From Streptomyces sp. CB01580 (GTDB taxonomy: Bacteria > Actinomycetota > Actinomycetes > Streptomycetales > Streptomycetaceae), in contig NZ_LIXJ01000011.1 of assembly GCF_001905795.1 (NCBI RefSeq), positions 163,711 through 227,710 on the forward strand: DNA of 64,000 nt, written 5' to 3'. Below, piece after piece: positions 33,039 through 42,753 of the stretch. The notes under the pieces were generated by a model. The model did no database searches. It saw only the letters and a list, made by a program, of their open reading frames with translations, and had not been told where the DNA came from. Each line of letters begins with the position of its first letter. Within the stretch, counting starts at the first letter, position 1. The position numbers and the translations under genes are program-made.

Positions 33039-34040
33039 TTGCTGGACGAGACCGACCTGGCGTTGGTGGACGCCCTCCAGGTCAGCCCGCGGGCGAGCTG
33101 GACGAAGCTCGGTGAGGTACTCGGCGTCGCCCCGGTCACGCTGGCCCGCCGTTGGCAGCGGCTCGTGGACACCGGTGCCGCGTGGATCAGCGTCGCGGGC
33201 AGCGACGCGCGCTCGCGCGGTGCGATCGTGGAGTTCGTCTGCGCGCCCGGTACGGAGATGACCGTGGCGGCGGAGCTGGCGGAACTGCCCTACGTCAGCA
33301 CGGTCGGGATCACCACCGGCGACTACCACGTGTACGCCAACATCGTCGCGTCCACGCTGGCCGCGACCACCGAGATCCTGCTGCACGGCCTGCCCCTGTC
33401 GCCGCACGTGCTGCGGACGCGCAGCCACGTGTTCGGCAGCCTGTTCGGTGGCATGGTGTGGCGGCTGGGCGTGATGAACCGGTCGCAGACCCAGCAGATC
33501 CGCGAGGTACTCGGCCCACCGCAGCGGGAAGCCCATCCGCTCGGCGTGCTGGACCGCGCGCTGTTCCTGGCCCTGGGCCGCGACGGGCGGCGTACCTACA
33601 CGGATCTCGCCGCGGCACTCGGCACCACCCCCAAGGCGGTCCAGCGCCGCCTGAACCGGCTCGAACGCAACGGCGACATCGCGTTCCGCTGCGACGTCGC
33701 CCGCGCGCTGGCGGGCTGGCACACGATGGCCCTGTTGTGGCTGACCGTCCCCGACGCCGAACTGCGCACCGTCGGCAACCGCATCGCGGGCTGGGCGGAG
33801 ACCCGGATGTGCGCGGCGGTGGTGAGCCCGACGAACCTCGCGGTCATCCTGAACCTGCGGTCGTTCGAGCACTTGGAGGAGATCCTCGTCCGGATCGCCA
33901 CCGGCCTGCCCGGAGTGACGGTCACCGAACGGCGGTTGGTGCTGCGACAGGTGAAGATCTACGGCCGTCTGGTGGACGAGGACGGGCGGAGCACCGGGGT
34001 GGTCCCGCCGGATCCGTGGGCTGATCCGCAGCGGCGCTGA
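33039..34040 (+). CDS. Lrp/AsnC-type regulator with two helix-turn-helix units
   Basis: 333 residues from TTG. Two copies of the Lrp arrangement: LLDETDLALVDALQVSPRAS with LGEVLGVAPVTLARRWQRLV (residues 1-50), then an RAM-like segment, and again LDRALFLALGRDGRRTYTDL with AALGTTPKAVQRRLNRLERN (about 170-210), followed by a second RAM-like domain (ELRTVGNRIAG, TNLAVILNLRSFEHLEEI). Such double Lrp proteins are common in actinomycetes. It is divergent from the MFS gene with 130 bp between, so it probably senses the transported metabolite. Confidence 0.8.
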   Translation: MLDETDLALVDALQVSPRASWTKLGEVLGVAPVTLARRWQRLVDTGAAWISVAGSDARSRGAIVEFVCAPGTEMTVAAELAELPYVSTVGITTGDYHVYANIVASTLAATTEILLHGLPLSPHVLRTRSHVFGSLFGGMVWRLGVMNRSQTQQIREVLGPPQREAHPLGVLDRALFLALGRDGRRTYTDLAAALGTTPKAVQRRLNRLERNGDIAFRCDVARALAGWHTMALLWLTVPDAELRTVGNRIAGWAETRMCAAVVSPTNLAVILNLRSFEHLEEILVRIATGLPGVTVTERRLVLRQVKIYGRLVDEDGRSTGVVPPDPWADPQRR

Positions 34041-34237
34041 ACCTTCGGCCGGCCGCCACCCGGTGGTGCTCCCTCGCCCTCGCTGCGATCCGGCGGCGCC
34101 GCGCGCGCCGGCCTGGGCGGGTGCGGCGGCGATGGGGGGACCGCTCGCCCATGAGCTCTCCTTCCCGTCCGGTCTGTCCGACGTCCCGGCGTCCCGGCGT
34201 CCCGGTGTCCCGGAAGTGGCAACAGAGGTTGCAGCGG
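34041..34237. other. Gap with GTCCCGGC microrepeats
   Basis: Around 34180-34212 the unit CGTCCCGG repeats four times with small changes. No gene is supported; the methyltransferase fragment begins immediately after. Confidence 0.4.
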
Positions 34238-34520
34238 GCCGGGCGTAGTCGCCGGCCTGCTCGCCGACGCGTTCCCCGACGCCGAGGTGGTCGCCGTCGA
34301 CCAGTCGCCCGCCCTGCTGGAGCGCGCCCGTACACGCTCGTACAGCCGTATCGCCACCCAACAAGCTGGCCTCCCGGACGAGTTCGGCAAGCTCGGCGCG
34401 GCCGGCCTCATGTGGTCCGCCGACGTCGTCCACCATCTCGGCGACCAGCAGGCGGCATTGACCGCCCTCGCCGCCCCCGGCGGACTGCTCGCCGTGGCCG
34501 AAATGCGTATTGCGACCCGC
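34238..34520 (+). pseudogene. SAM-dependent methyltransferase, internal fragment
   Basis: GVVAGLLADAFPDAEVVAVD, QSPALLERARTRSYSRIA, GLMWSADVVHHLGDQQAALT and APGGLLAVAEMRI follow motifs I (end), post I, IV and V of class I methyltransferases. The glycine-rich loop before GVV and the C-terminal half are missing. It adjoins IS3 debris. Confidence 0.6.
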
Positions 34521-34549
34521 GGTCGCTGTGATGAATGAGGCCGGAGTCC

Positions 34550-35021
34550 TTCTTGATCCTCCGTCTCCAGCGTCAGCTCCGGGACGTCCAGCGGCAGTTC
34601 GGCCCGCATGTGGTTTGCGATCTGCCAGCCGACGATCATCCGGGACTACACGTCCAGGACGAACGCCACGTATGCCCACCCGGACGAGGTGCGCACATAG
34701 GTCCTATCCACCACCCGTAGTGGATCCGGCCGCGAGGCGGTGACGTCGCGGTCGGGCCGGCGGGGCGCCGACGGCTCCGCCACGGTGGTCCGCCGCCGCT
34801 GCCCGCGAATGACGCCTTCCAGTCCCAGCTCGGCCATCAGCCGCTCGACGGTGCAGCGGCCACGTCGACGCCTCTGCGGCGCAGGGCCCGGGTGATCCGG
34901 CGGGCGCCGTAGGTGCCGCCCGACTCGCCACGGGCCTGCCCGATCAGCGGCGCTCGGCGGCACGGAACTCACGGACCGCGCGCTCGCGGAGCTCGTCGGG
35001 GTATTTACGCGGTGCTGCCAT
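34550..35021 (-). pseudogene. IS3-family transposase, degenerate
   Basis: From 35021: MAAPRKYPDELRERAVREFR (orfA head), a deletion, then orfB pieces GESGGTYGARRITRALRRRG, a frameshift, CTVERLMAELGLEGVIRGQR, RVVDRTYVRTSSGWAYVAFV and LDV, stop, SRMIVGWQIANHM. The stop replaces the tyrosine of the usual FVLDVYSRM. Most of orfA and the end of orfB are gone. Confidence 0.75.
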
Positions 35022-35187
35022 GGTGCTGGTGGTTCTCCTCCGCCAGGACCGCAACCCTGGCATCAGGGACTCCACAAATCCCAGTACAGCTCAGCCCGGT
35101 GCCGGGAGAACGAGAGAAGGTGACCGTGGACGCATCGCAGGAAGCGGCAGGCCGGGACGACAGTGGCGCCCCCGTCCGCGCCGGAGG

Positions 35188-35300
35188 ATGCCCGAAGGGG
35201 CCGAGCGGCAGGTGGCCGCTTTGTACTGGGAGGCGTTCGGCCGCAAACTCGGCAGTGCGCTCGGCCCGCCCGAGAAGAGGCGGGCGTTCCTCGCCTCCGT
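35188..35300 (+). pseudogene. GNAT acetyltransferase, N-terminal scrap
   Basis: MPEGAERQVAALYWEAFGRK followed by LGSALGPPEKRRAFLA matches the usual head of a Streptomyces GNAT group. It breaks off after 38 residues. In 35300-35669 another frame reads EVGVVFIPAVDVWCRESGTP, which I do not recognise, and the promoter of the following five-gene operon should lie near 35580-35655. Confidence 0.4.
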
Positions 35301-35669
35301 CGGCGGAACCACCCGCCGAGCGCCTCGGACCGGCATGAAGTCGGCGTCGTCTTCATACCAGCCGTCGACGTATGGTGCCGCGAATCCGGCACGCCGTACG
35401 GAGGCACCGCGCCATCGGCCAATGTCCTGCTCACGCCAGGCAACGCCCTGCTGACGTTCCGTCGGCCGTACCGCCTCCCGCCGTCGGCCGCGACGCCTGC
35501 CGTCCCGGCAGCACCAAGATCCCTGCCAGGCCGTCGCGAGGGCACCGCGGAGCAACCTGCGTTGTCAGTGGCCCTCGTTAGTCTCTCCTCTACATCGCAG
35601 TTCAGGGGCTTCGTGGCCCTTGGTTCGGGCTGCGCTGACATCTGATGGACAGGCGGAGGGGCACGGCTG

Positions 35670-36536
35670 ATGGCGTGGCTGGCAGCGGGTGAGGGGTACG
35701 AGATCACCCTCGAGGACGGGCGTGTGGTCGCACGGCGCGTCGGGGGGCGGCAGTTGAAGGCGCTGCCGAAGGCGTTGCGCGACAGTCCCGAGGTCGACCG
35801 GCTGAGGCAGCTGTCCGAGTGGCTGGACCGGCACGCGGCGTCGTGCGTGGCTCAGGTGGATGCCTGGATGGTGTCGTCGCTTCCGGTTCCGACCGAGCTG
35901 ATCGCGCGGGTGTGGCCGGACGAGGCGTGGCAGGCGGCGCTGCGTGACATGGCCGTCGTGGGCGACGATCCGGACGAGGTCGGCTTCCTGCGGGACGTCA
36001 CCGGTGACGGGGAGCTCAAGGTGGTCGACCTCGACGGTGAGACCGTGCGGCTGTCGCCGCGCGTGGTGACGCTTCCCCACCCCGTGCTCCTGCCGGACCT
36101 GGAGGACGTAAGGGACTTCGCGGCCGACCTCGGCATCACCCAGAGAGTGGAGCAGATCCACCGGGCGACCTGGGCCAGGCCGGACGGGCCGGATGCCGGG
36201 CGTCCGGAGACGGCGACGGAGGTACGGGACTACGCGGGCGGGAAGTTCGCCTCGCGGTTTGGTCTCGCGGCGCGTGCCACGGGCCTCGGCTACCGGGTGT
36301 CCGGTGGCTACGCCACGTGCAAGGTGCGTGATGGGGGCCGCAGCACGGAGGCGTCGGTGTGGATCGGCGAGCCGTACTGGGACGGGGAGTCGGAGACCGG
36401 CGGGCTGAGCTGGCACGACGAGGACGGCCGCGCGGTGCGGCTGACCGAGGTCGGGCCGGTGGCCTGGTCCGAAGGGATGCGCATGGCCGCTGCGCTGTAC
36501 GCCGGCCGCACGATCGAAGAGGGTGGGGACGCGTGA
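35670..36536 (+). CDS. DUF4132 domain protein (first gene of the MoxR/VWA cassette)
   Basis: 288 residues. ATG follows GGAGGGG at eight bases. It resembles the DUF4132 domain at the C-terminal end of E. coli MolR/YehI: VVARRVGGRQLKALPKALRD, AQVDAWMVSSLPVPTELIAR, VWPDEAWQAALRDMAVVGDD, LPHPVLLPDLEDVRDFAADL, GITQRVEQIHR and the final GPVAWSEGMRMAAALYAGRT. No membrane segment or signal. Here the domain is a free-standing protein. Its stop overlaps the next start in GTGA, so the two are translationally coupled. Molecular role unknown; one of the five products of this cassette. Confidence 0.75.
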   Translation: MAWLAAGEGYEITLEDGRVVARRVGGRQLKALPKALRDSPEVDRLRQLSEWLDRHAASCVAQVDAWMVSSLPVPTELIARVWPDEAWQAALRDMAVVGDDPDEVGFLRDVTGDGELKVVDLDGETVRLSPRVVTLPHPVLLPDLEDVRDFAADLGITQRVEQIHRATWARPDGPDAGRPETATEVRDYAGGKFASRFGLAARATGLGYRVSGGYATCKVRDGGRSTEASVWIGEPYWDGESETGGLSWHDEDGRAVRLTEVGPVAWSEGMRMAAALYAGRTIEEGGDA

Positions 36537-39500
36537 CCGGGACGGTTGGGAACGACAACGAGGAGCTGCTCGCGGCAGGCGCGGTCCTCCCGGCCGACGC
36601 GCGGGGTGCTGGCCCTTCAGCGATTGAGCTGACCGCGCGCGCCTATCGCCACGCGGCGCTCGGCGAGGATCGGGTCGTCGTGCGGCTGGCCGCGGCCGAA
36701 CTGGGCCCCGCCGAGGACCTCGCCGCCGGCTTCCTCGGACTCGAGCCGCAGGGCGAGCCGGCCCTGGTCGGTCTCGGTCGGCGCCAGGAACTCGGCTTTC
36801 CCGAGTGGGTGCTGGTGCACCACCCCCAGGACGGGCACCACGCCCTGGCGGTCGTGCCGGAGCTGGACCGGCTGGCCCGGCAGGCCAGGACGAAGCCCAA
36901 GGCCGCCCTGGACGCCTGCCACGAGCTGGCCGGGCGGCTCGCCTCGGCCGTCCCGCACTTCCTGCCCGTCTTCTACGAGCAGGCGGCGCGAGTCTTCCTC
37001 GGCGTCGAGAACAGCACGTACGCCGGTCAGCTGTTCGGCCGTGCCCGCACGAGCGAGGCGCAGCACGGGCTGACGGTCGACGAGGACCGGCTCGACGCCG
37101 TGTTCCTGGAGTTCGCCCTGGCCGGCGCGCTGCCGGTGAAGGTCCTGACCGGTTACGGCAAGGACCTGTCGGCCCGTCTGGCGCCCGTCGAGGCGTACGA
37201 GCGGTTCCGGCGGCTGTGCGTGCGCCGGACCGCCGGCGGTCTCGCGCCGTCCGCCCAGGCCGCGGTGGAGCTGAGGCGGCTCGCCCGCGCCGCGGCCCTG
37301 TCCGGCAGCGGGGCGGAGCAGGACTACCTCGCCGACCTCCTTCCGCTGCCGGCCACCTTGCGGGCCGCCGCCGGTTGGTGGAAGTCGCACCGCAGCGCGC
37401 TGGTCGCGCTGGCCCGGCGCGTTCCGTCCGTGCGGGGCACGCTGCTGTCGATGACCCCGCCCGGGGACAGCGGGGAGATGACCGAGCTGTGGCTGGGAAT
37501 CCTGGCGGAGTCGGGGGCCGACGCCGGTCTCGCGGGCGCCGACCTGCCCCAGGAGGAGCAGTGCTCCGACGGCGCGGCGGGCTGGCTGGAGCGCTTCCAC
37601 AGTGCCCGGCATCGCGGTTGGGGGCCGCGCCCGACACCGCCCGCCCTGCTGGAACTGGTCGAGCGGGCGGCCGGCCGGCTGCGTGCCGATCTGGCGGCGC
37701 GGCCCGAGGGCGAGCGGTTCCTGAGGATCGGTGTCGAGGACGTGAACCTGCTGGACCTCCTGCTCTCGCTGGAGATCGCGGTCGCCGACCCCGAGGAGAA
37801 GTCCGCCCACCACCAGCGCGGAAACGCCCTGAACCTGTCGGACTGGGCGCGCGGCGAGGAGCCGCGGGACCTGGTCGCGCTGGCAGCCGACCCGCGCTTT
37901 TGGCCCGCCTTCGGGCGCGGGGCGAACAGCTACAACAGCGCTTCCTCAGGTGCGGACGTGATGCGGAGGCTGGCCGCCTCACCCGGCGGCCGCCCGATGC
38001 TCACCGAGTGGATGCGCGAGGTGGCCGCCTCGTCGGTGGCGGCCGGACTGCCCGGACTGCCGAAGGCGATCGAGCGGCTTTCGTGGCTGCCCTCCGAGGC
38101 TCTCGTGCTCGCGCCGCAGGAGGTCGCGGCCGCCGCCGGTGCCGATCTCGGCGAGGCCGTGGCGCGCACGCTTCGGGGCGGTCTGTGGGAGGAACTGCGC
38201 TGGCCGGCATGGGAGGAGGCACTGACGGAGCTGGCACCGGGGCGCCACACCACCGAGGGGCTGACGGTCGTCGAGGCCTGGCCGTATCTGATCGTGGCCA
38301 ACGCGACGCAGGTGCGCGTCATCGACGCCGACTCCACCGTGCTCGTGCACGATCTGCGGGTGCCCACCACGTCCGTGTGGCGGACGGGCTTCCACTACGT
38401 GGACGGTGCGCTGCTGGTGTTCTGGAGCACGTACGGCCGCGGCGAGCCGCAGGGCTACTGGCACGCCGAGCCCGACACGGTATTCACTCTCGCCGGCGCC
38501 GACTCCTGGGCCATGCGTTCGGATCACCTCAGCCTGCAGCTGCCCGGCGGCGGCCGCACCACCGGCGGCGGGGTCCTCCACAGCGGCGACACGAAGTTGC
38601 CCGCGGAGCGCGCGCTGCTGTCCGACGGTACGTCGTACTGGGTGTGGCAGGACAGGGACGGGGAGGACAGGGGCGGCTGGCTCGAGTACGACCCCATGGG
38701 CGGCGCGTACGGCCGGCGCTCGCAGCCCGGTTTCCTCGCCGACGCGCTGCTGCGGCACGCCCCCGGGGCCGAGTTGGCGGCCGGCTCGTGCTGGCTGCGG
38801 CCCGCCCCGACGGTGGCGGGTTCGGCCCAGGGGACGTCCGCGGACGGGCTCCTCGGCTGGCGTGTTGTGCGGCTGCCCGACGGCGGCCACCACGGAGAGG
38901 ACACCACCGGACGGGTCGTCACCCTTCCGAAGGGCGCCGACAGGCCGGTCGCCGCGCTGACGTTCCCCGGCGACGACCGGCCGCGCGCACTGACCCAGCA
39001 GTGGCGCGAGCTGTCGCTCAGCGACCCGGAGGGCCTGGTTACGACGTCGGCCCAGTGCGACCACCGCAACGAGCTGTACGGGACCGCGGCTCAGGCCCTG
39101 CCGCCGCTGCCGTACCTGTACATGCTGCGCGCGCGTGATCCGCAGGGGTCGGTGGCGCTGCGGGGAGCCGACGCGGAGTCGGCCGGCGTCCTGCTGAAGG
39201 CGGCCGTGCTCGCGGAGCGGGTGGCGGACCTTCCCGAGCTGGTGAGCGCCGCGCTGCCGCAGGTCTCGGCACCCGAGCTGATCGCCGGCGTGGTGAAGGT
39301 GCTGTGCTTCGCGGTGCGGCAGCAGAAGGCGCTGGACGCCGTGGCCGCACGGCTCGACCCCGCCGCCGAGCCCACGGAGATCCGGGGCCAGGGAGCGAGC
39401 GACCACGTGCTTGCCAAGGCGCTGGACGGCATCGTCACCACCGACTACTACCGCTACGGCGCGGACACCGACGTGACCCACCGATACCTGGAGTCTCTGG

Positions 39501-41446
39501 CGTCCGTGCGCGCGGACACCGCCGCCACGGCGCTGCCGGGCCGGCTGCACTTCGATCTGCCGTCACTGCCCTACTCGGGACTGCCGTTCGTCTCGCTCCT
39601 GGACGAGCCGGCCGCGATCGCCTACCGGGCCGTCGCACCCGGCAGCGACCCGGCACACCGGGCAGCCCTGCTCGAAGTCCTCGGCCGGGTGGACGCGCTG
39701 GGGCTGGCCTCGACGGCGGCCTCGGCCGGCCACTGGCGCCGGGTCCTGGTCCGCCTGGCGACGCCCCACCTGGACACGCCGGACGGCCAGCGGCGCAACG
39801 TCGCTCACCGCAGTGTGCTGCCCCTGGGCGGCGGTGCCGCGCTCGGCATCACCGAACACAACTCCGGCGTCGACGACGGATGGGAGTTCGGCGCGCTGCT
39901 CCACGACCCGATGGGCCGTTTCGAGGTGCCCGGCCCCTACACCGTGAGCGGTGAAGCGCCGGTGGGCGACCGGGTGCGCGGCGCCGACTGGCTGACCGGC
40001 TTCCTCGGGGAGGCGCGGTCCCGTGAGGCGGCGCCCTTCCTGCCCGAGGCCGCCGACGAGTTCAGCCGCCTCACCGGTGTGTCCCGGGCGCTGGCCCGGA
40101 TCGTTCTCGCGGGCATGCCCGACGTGGACAGCTGGGAGAACAACTTCCTGCCGGCCGAGCTGCGCAAGGCGCTCGGGCTGAAGGTGGCCGAGGCGGGACA
40201 CGCCCGCGACGAACTGCGCGCGCTCCCGGTCGAGGTACGCCGCGCGGTGCTCGCGGCGCTCCTGCCCGACGACCCGGCACGGCTGTGGAGCGAGGGCCCG
40301 GACGTGGCGTCGGCGGCCGCCGTGTGGAATGAGAAGGTGGGACGGCGCCGGCAGGTGCCCGACTGGCTGGCGGTGGAGGCTGCGCGCGCCGCGAGCAGCG
40401 GCTGGCCCGTGCACCGGGCGCTCCCGGCGCTGCTGGAACCGGCGTCGTCGCCGGAGCTCGGCGTCGACGTGCCGTGGCGCATCGAGGGCGATCATCCGGC
40501 GACGGCGTCCCCCGCCGATGCGCCGTTCACCTCGGCGGTGCTGGTCGGCTCGATGAGCCTGACGGCCTGGCTGGCCCACCGGCTGCCCGCCGGCGATCCG
40601 GTACGGGCGGCGCTGCCGAGTGCGCTGACCGCCGTGCGGCAGCGTCTTGAGGCACCCGAACTGCTGCTCTCCGCCGGGCACTACACGAGCCTCGCGGACT
40701 TCCGGAAGGTGGCCGGTGCCCCGACGGAGACGGCACCGGACCACGAGCGGTACGGCGCGGTGCTCATGGCCACGCAGGACGGCCAGCCCCAGCCGGCCGT
40801 ACGGCCCGCCCTGCTGGACTCCACCGGTTCCTGCCCGTACCTGGTGGCGCTGCGCGGCGTGGATCAGCAGCCGACCAGGGTCGAGACGGCACTGCGGTGG
40901 GCGTACGACCCGGCGTTCGCACGACTGCTGGCCGACCCGGGCGCGCCCGCGGCCGGCGTGGCGGACGACCAGGGCCTGTGGTGGCCCCAGGATCCGTCTC
41001 GTTCGGTGCCCGAGCGGGTGGCCGAGGTCGCCGAGGCGCGCGGTCTGACCGCCGACGCGGCGACGCTGTACCTGATGCTGCTGGCCATGCCCGACCCGAC
41101 GGACCGCAACACCGCGCGATGGACGGGGTGGAAGCCGGCCCGTCTCAAGGCGGCTCGGGCCGAACTGGCCGAGACCGACCTGGTGGTGTCGGCCGTGCGG
41201 ACCCGGGCGGGACGCTCGCTGTTCTTGCCGGGCGCCTGGGCGGAGCAGTCGGCGCCCGTCCTGCCCGTCGAGCAGTGGAAGCTGCCGATGTACGGGGTGG
41301 CCACGGGCTGCCGGCCGGTGCTGGGTGCCCTGGTGCCGACCGAACCGGTCGCGGAGCTGTTCGCCCGGGCCTGGCAGCGCGTCCTCGACGGCGACCTCCC
41401 GCGCTTCGAGGAGCTGAAGGTGCGGCGTACGAGGCGCCGCCGTTGA
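36533..41446 (+). CDS. Very large uncharacterised protein of the MoxR/VWA cassette (1637 aa)
   Basis: GTG start inside the stop of the DUF4132 gene. No signal peptide, membrane helix or known catalytic motif. The first 560 residues are mostly helical (for example LARQARTKPKAALDACHELA). About 570-830 is strand-rich and may be a beta-propeller-like unit (PYLIVANATQVRVIDADSTV, YVDGALLVFWSTYGRG). Later parts are helical again, ending LPRFEELKVRRTRRRR. Position and coupling suggest a scaffold or substrate-recognition subunit working with the AAA ATPase; this is inference. Codon use matches its neighbours, so the gene was not patched in separately. Confidence 0.8.
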   Translation: MTGTVGNDNEELLAAGAVLPADARGAGPSAIELTARAYRHAALGEDRVVVRLAAAELGPAEDLAAGFLGLEPQGEPALVGLGRRQELGFPEWVLVHHPQDGHHALAVVPELDRLARQARTKPKAALDACHELAGRLASAVPHFLPVFYEQAARVFLGVENSTYAGQLFGRARTSEAQHGLTVDEDRLDAVFLEFALAGALPVKVLTGYGKDLSARLAPVEAYERFRRLCVRRTAGGLAPSAQAAVELRRLARAAALSGSGAEQDYLADLLPLPATLRAAAGWWKSHRSALVALARRVPSVRGTLLSMTPPGDSGEMTELWLGILAESGADAGLAGADLPQEEQCSDGAAGWLERFHSARHRGWGPRPTPPALLELVERAAGRLRADLAARPEGERFLRIGVEDVNLLDLLLSLEIAVADPEEKSAHHQRGNALNLSDWARGEEPRDLVALAADPRFWPAFGRGANSYNSASSGADVMRRLAASPGGRPMLTEWMREVAASSVAAGLPGLPKAIERLSWLPSEALVLAPQEVAAAAGADLGEAVARTLRGGLWEELRWPAWEEALTELAPGRHTTEGLTVVEAWPYLIVANATQVRVIDADSTVLVHDLRVPTTSVWRTGFHYVDGALLVFWSTYGRGEPQGYWHAEPDTVFTLAGADSWAMRSDHLSLQLPGGGRTTGGGVLHSGDTKLPAERALLSDGTSYWVWQDRDGEDRGGWLEYDPMGGAYGRRSQPGFLADALLRHAPGAELAAGSCWLRPAPTVAGSAQGTSADGLLGWRVVRLPDGGHHGEDTTGRVVTLPKGADRPVAALTFPGDDRPRALTQQWRELSLSDPEGLVTTSAQCDHRNELYGTAAQALPPLPYLYMLRARDPQGSVALRGADAESAGVLLKAAVLAERVADLPELVSAALPQVSAPELIAGVVKVLCFAVRQQKALDAVAARLDPAAEPTEIRGQGASDHVLAKALDGIVTTDYYRYGADTDVTHRYLESLASVRADTAATALPGRLHFDLPSLPYSGLPFVSLLDEPAAIAYRAVAPGSDPAHRAALLEVLGRVDALGLASTAASAGHWRRVLVRLATPHLDTPDGQRRNVAHRSVLPLGGGAALGITEHNSGVDDGWEFGALLHDPMGRFEVPGPYTVSGEAPVGDRVRGADWLTGFLGEARSREAAPFLPEAADEFSRLTGVSRALARIVLAGMPDVDSWENNFLPAELRKALGLKVAEAGHARDELRALPVEVRRAVLAALLPDDPARLWSEGPDVASAAAVWNEKVGRRRQVPDWLAVEAARAASSGWPVHRALPALLEPASSPELGVDVPWRIEGDHPATASPADAPFTSAVLVGSMSLTAWLAHRLPAGDPVRAALPSALTAVRQRLEAPELLLSAGHYTSLADFRKVAGAPTETAPDHERYGAVLMATQDGQPQPAVRPALLDSTGSCPYLVALRGVDQQPTRVETALRWAYDPAFARLLADPGAPAAGVADDQGLWWPQDPSRSVPERVAEVAEARGLTADAATLYLMLLAMPDPTDRNTARWTGWKPARLKAARAELAETDLVVSAVRTRAGRSLFLPGAWAEQSAPVLPVEQWKLPMYGVATGCRPVLGALVPTEPVAELFARAWQRVLDGDLPRFEELKVRRTRRRR

Positions 41447-41514
41447 GACGCCGTCACCGTGACGCCGCCGAACGGCACCTGAGCCGCCGCTGACCGGCTG
41501 TTCGTCGTCAGCAT

Positions 41515-41547
41515 GGCGCGGCGCGCCCGCCCCGGGTGCGCCGCGCC
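41515..41547 (+). promoter_or_regulatory. Hairpin between the 1637-aa gene and the MoxR gene
   Basis: GGCGCGGCGC (41515-41524) pairs exactly with GCGCCGCGCC (41538-41547). It lies in the only sizeable gap (152 bp) of the cassette, 52 bp before the ATPase start. It could attenuate transcription, protect an RNA end or separate two translation units. There is no following T-run. Confidence 0.45.
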
Positions 41548-41598
41548 GGCCCTCCACCCCGTACGCACACCTGTCGAACCATGACGAAGGAAACCCGC

Positions 41599-42753
41599 AT
41601 GACCGTCACCGAACAGACCGCACCCGTCCGGCAGGGCCAGCCGGCCGAGGAACGCCACGCCGCCGAACTCACCTTCCTCGCCGCCCAGGACCCCGGCCCG
41701 CGGCCGCCCGGCTGGGCGCTCACCCCGCGCGCGGTGGTCACGTTCGTCTGCGGCAGCGACGGCGTGGAGCTGGCCCTGCCCCGGCGTCGCGCCGGTCTGC
41801 CGTCGAAGCTGGTGATCGCCCCGAAGTTCGTCGGCGAGCGCGCGCTGGTCGAACGCTGTGTGGTCACCCTCGCCGGAGAGCGCGGGCTGCTGCTCACCGG
41901 TGAGCCCGGTACGGCCAAGTCGATGCTGTCGGAGCTGCTCGCGGCCGCTGTCAGCGGGACCAGCGCCCTGACCGTGCAGGGCACGGCGGGCACCACCGAG
42001 GACGCGTTCCGCTACGGCTGGAACTACGCCCTGCTGCTCGCCCAGGGCCCCACCCCGCAGGCCCTGGTGGACTCTCCCGTTCTTGCCGCCATGCGGCTCG
42101 GACGGGTGGTGCGGGTCGAGGAGATCACCCGCTGTCTGCCCGAGGTCCAGGACGCTCTCGTCTCCATCCTGTCGGACCGGCGGATCAGCGTGCCCGAGCT
42201 GACCGCCACCGAGGACGCGGTCGTCCGCGCCGCCCCCGGCTTCACCGTCATCGCCACCGCCAACCTGCGCGACCAGGGTGTCTCCGAGATGTCGGCCGCG
42301 CTGAAGCGCCGTTTCAACTTCGAGGCCGTCGACCCGATCGCCGACGCCGACGCCGAAGCGGCCCTGATACGCAGCCAGGCCGTCGCCGCCGTGCAGCGGG
42401 CGGGCGCGGCCTTCGCCGTCGACGATGCCGTCCTCGACGCCCTCGTCACCGTCTTCCGCGACCTGCGCTCCGGCCGTTCCACCGAGGGCTGGGACGTGGA
42501 GCGGCCGGGCACGGTCATGTCGACCGCCGAGGCCGTCCAGGTGGCGGCGTCGCTGGGGCTCGCGGCCGCCTACCTGGCCGGCGAGGACGTGCTCGACCTG
42601 CTGCCGGGACACCTGCTCGGCGTGGTCCGCAAGGACGACCCCGCCGACCACGCGCGGCTGCTGGGCTACTGGGACGGTCCGGTGCGCCGCCGTGCCGAGA
42701 ACGGCTCGGCGATGTGGCGCCGGCTCTGGGACCTGCGCGGGAGCCTGCGTTGA
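41599..42753 (+). CDS. MoxR-type AAA+ ATPase of the cassette
   Basis: 384 residues. The ATG at 41599 is preferred over 41581 because GAAGGA lies nine bases upstream. Walker A GEPGTAKS (residues about 101-108), Walker B region VVRVEEITRCLPEVQDALVS, sensor 1 TVIATANLRD, and an arginine-finger-like SAALKRRFNF. This is the order of MoxR/YehL AAA proteins, which usually remodel partners together with a VWA protein. Its stop overlaps the TTG of the following DUF5682-like/VWA gene (TTGA), so equal synthesis of both is expected. It should be the motor of the complex. Confidence 0.88.
   Translation: MTVTEQTAPVRQGQPAEERHAAELTFLAAQDPGPRPPGWALTPRAVVTFVCGSDGVELALPRRRAGLPSKLVIAPKFVGERALVERCVVTLAGERGLLLTGEPGTAKSMLSELLAAAVSGTSALTVQGTAGTTEDAFRYGWNYALLLAQGPTPQALVDSPVLAAMRLGRVVRVEEITRCLPEVQDALVSILSDRRISVPELTATEDAVVRAAPGFTVIATANLRDQGVSEMSAALKRRFNFEAVDPIADADAEAALIRSQAVAAVQRAGAAFAVDDAVLDALVTVFRDLRSGRSTEGWDVERPGTVMSTAEAVQVAASLGLAAAYLAGEDVLDLLPGHLLGVVRKDDPADHARLLGYWDGPVRRRAENGSAMWRRLWDLRGSLR

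Noticed and set aside
34180..34212. CGTCCCGG microrepeats as iterons or an origin
   Set aside because: Only four short degenerate units, GC-rich, with no AT-rich region or replication gene next to them.
31971..34679. Minus-strand open frame of 902 codons across the Lrp and MFS genes
   Set aside because: It crosses two real genes on both strands and has no domain; composition is typical of noncoding frames.
35565..37982. Minus-strand open frame of 805 codons
   Set aside because: Arg/Pro/Ala-rich low-complexity translation opposite the DUF4132 and 1637-aa genes; a shadow frame.
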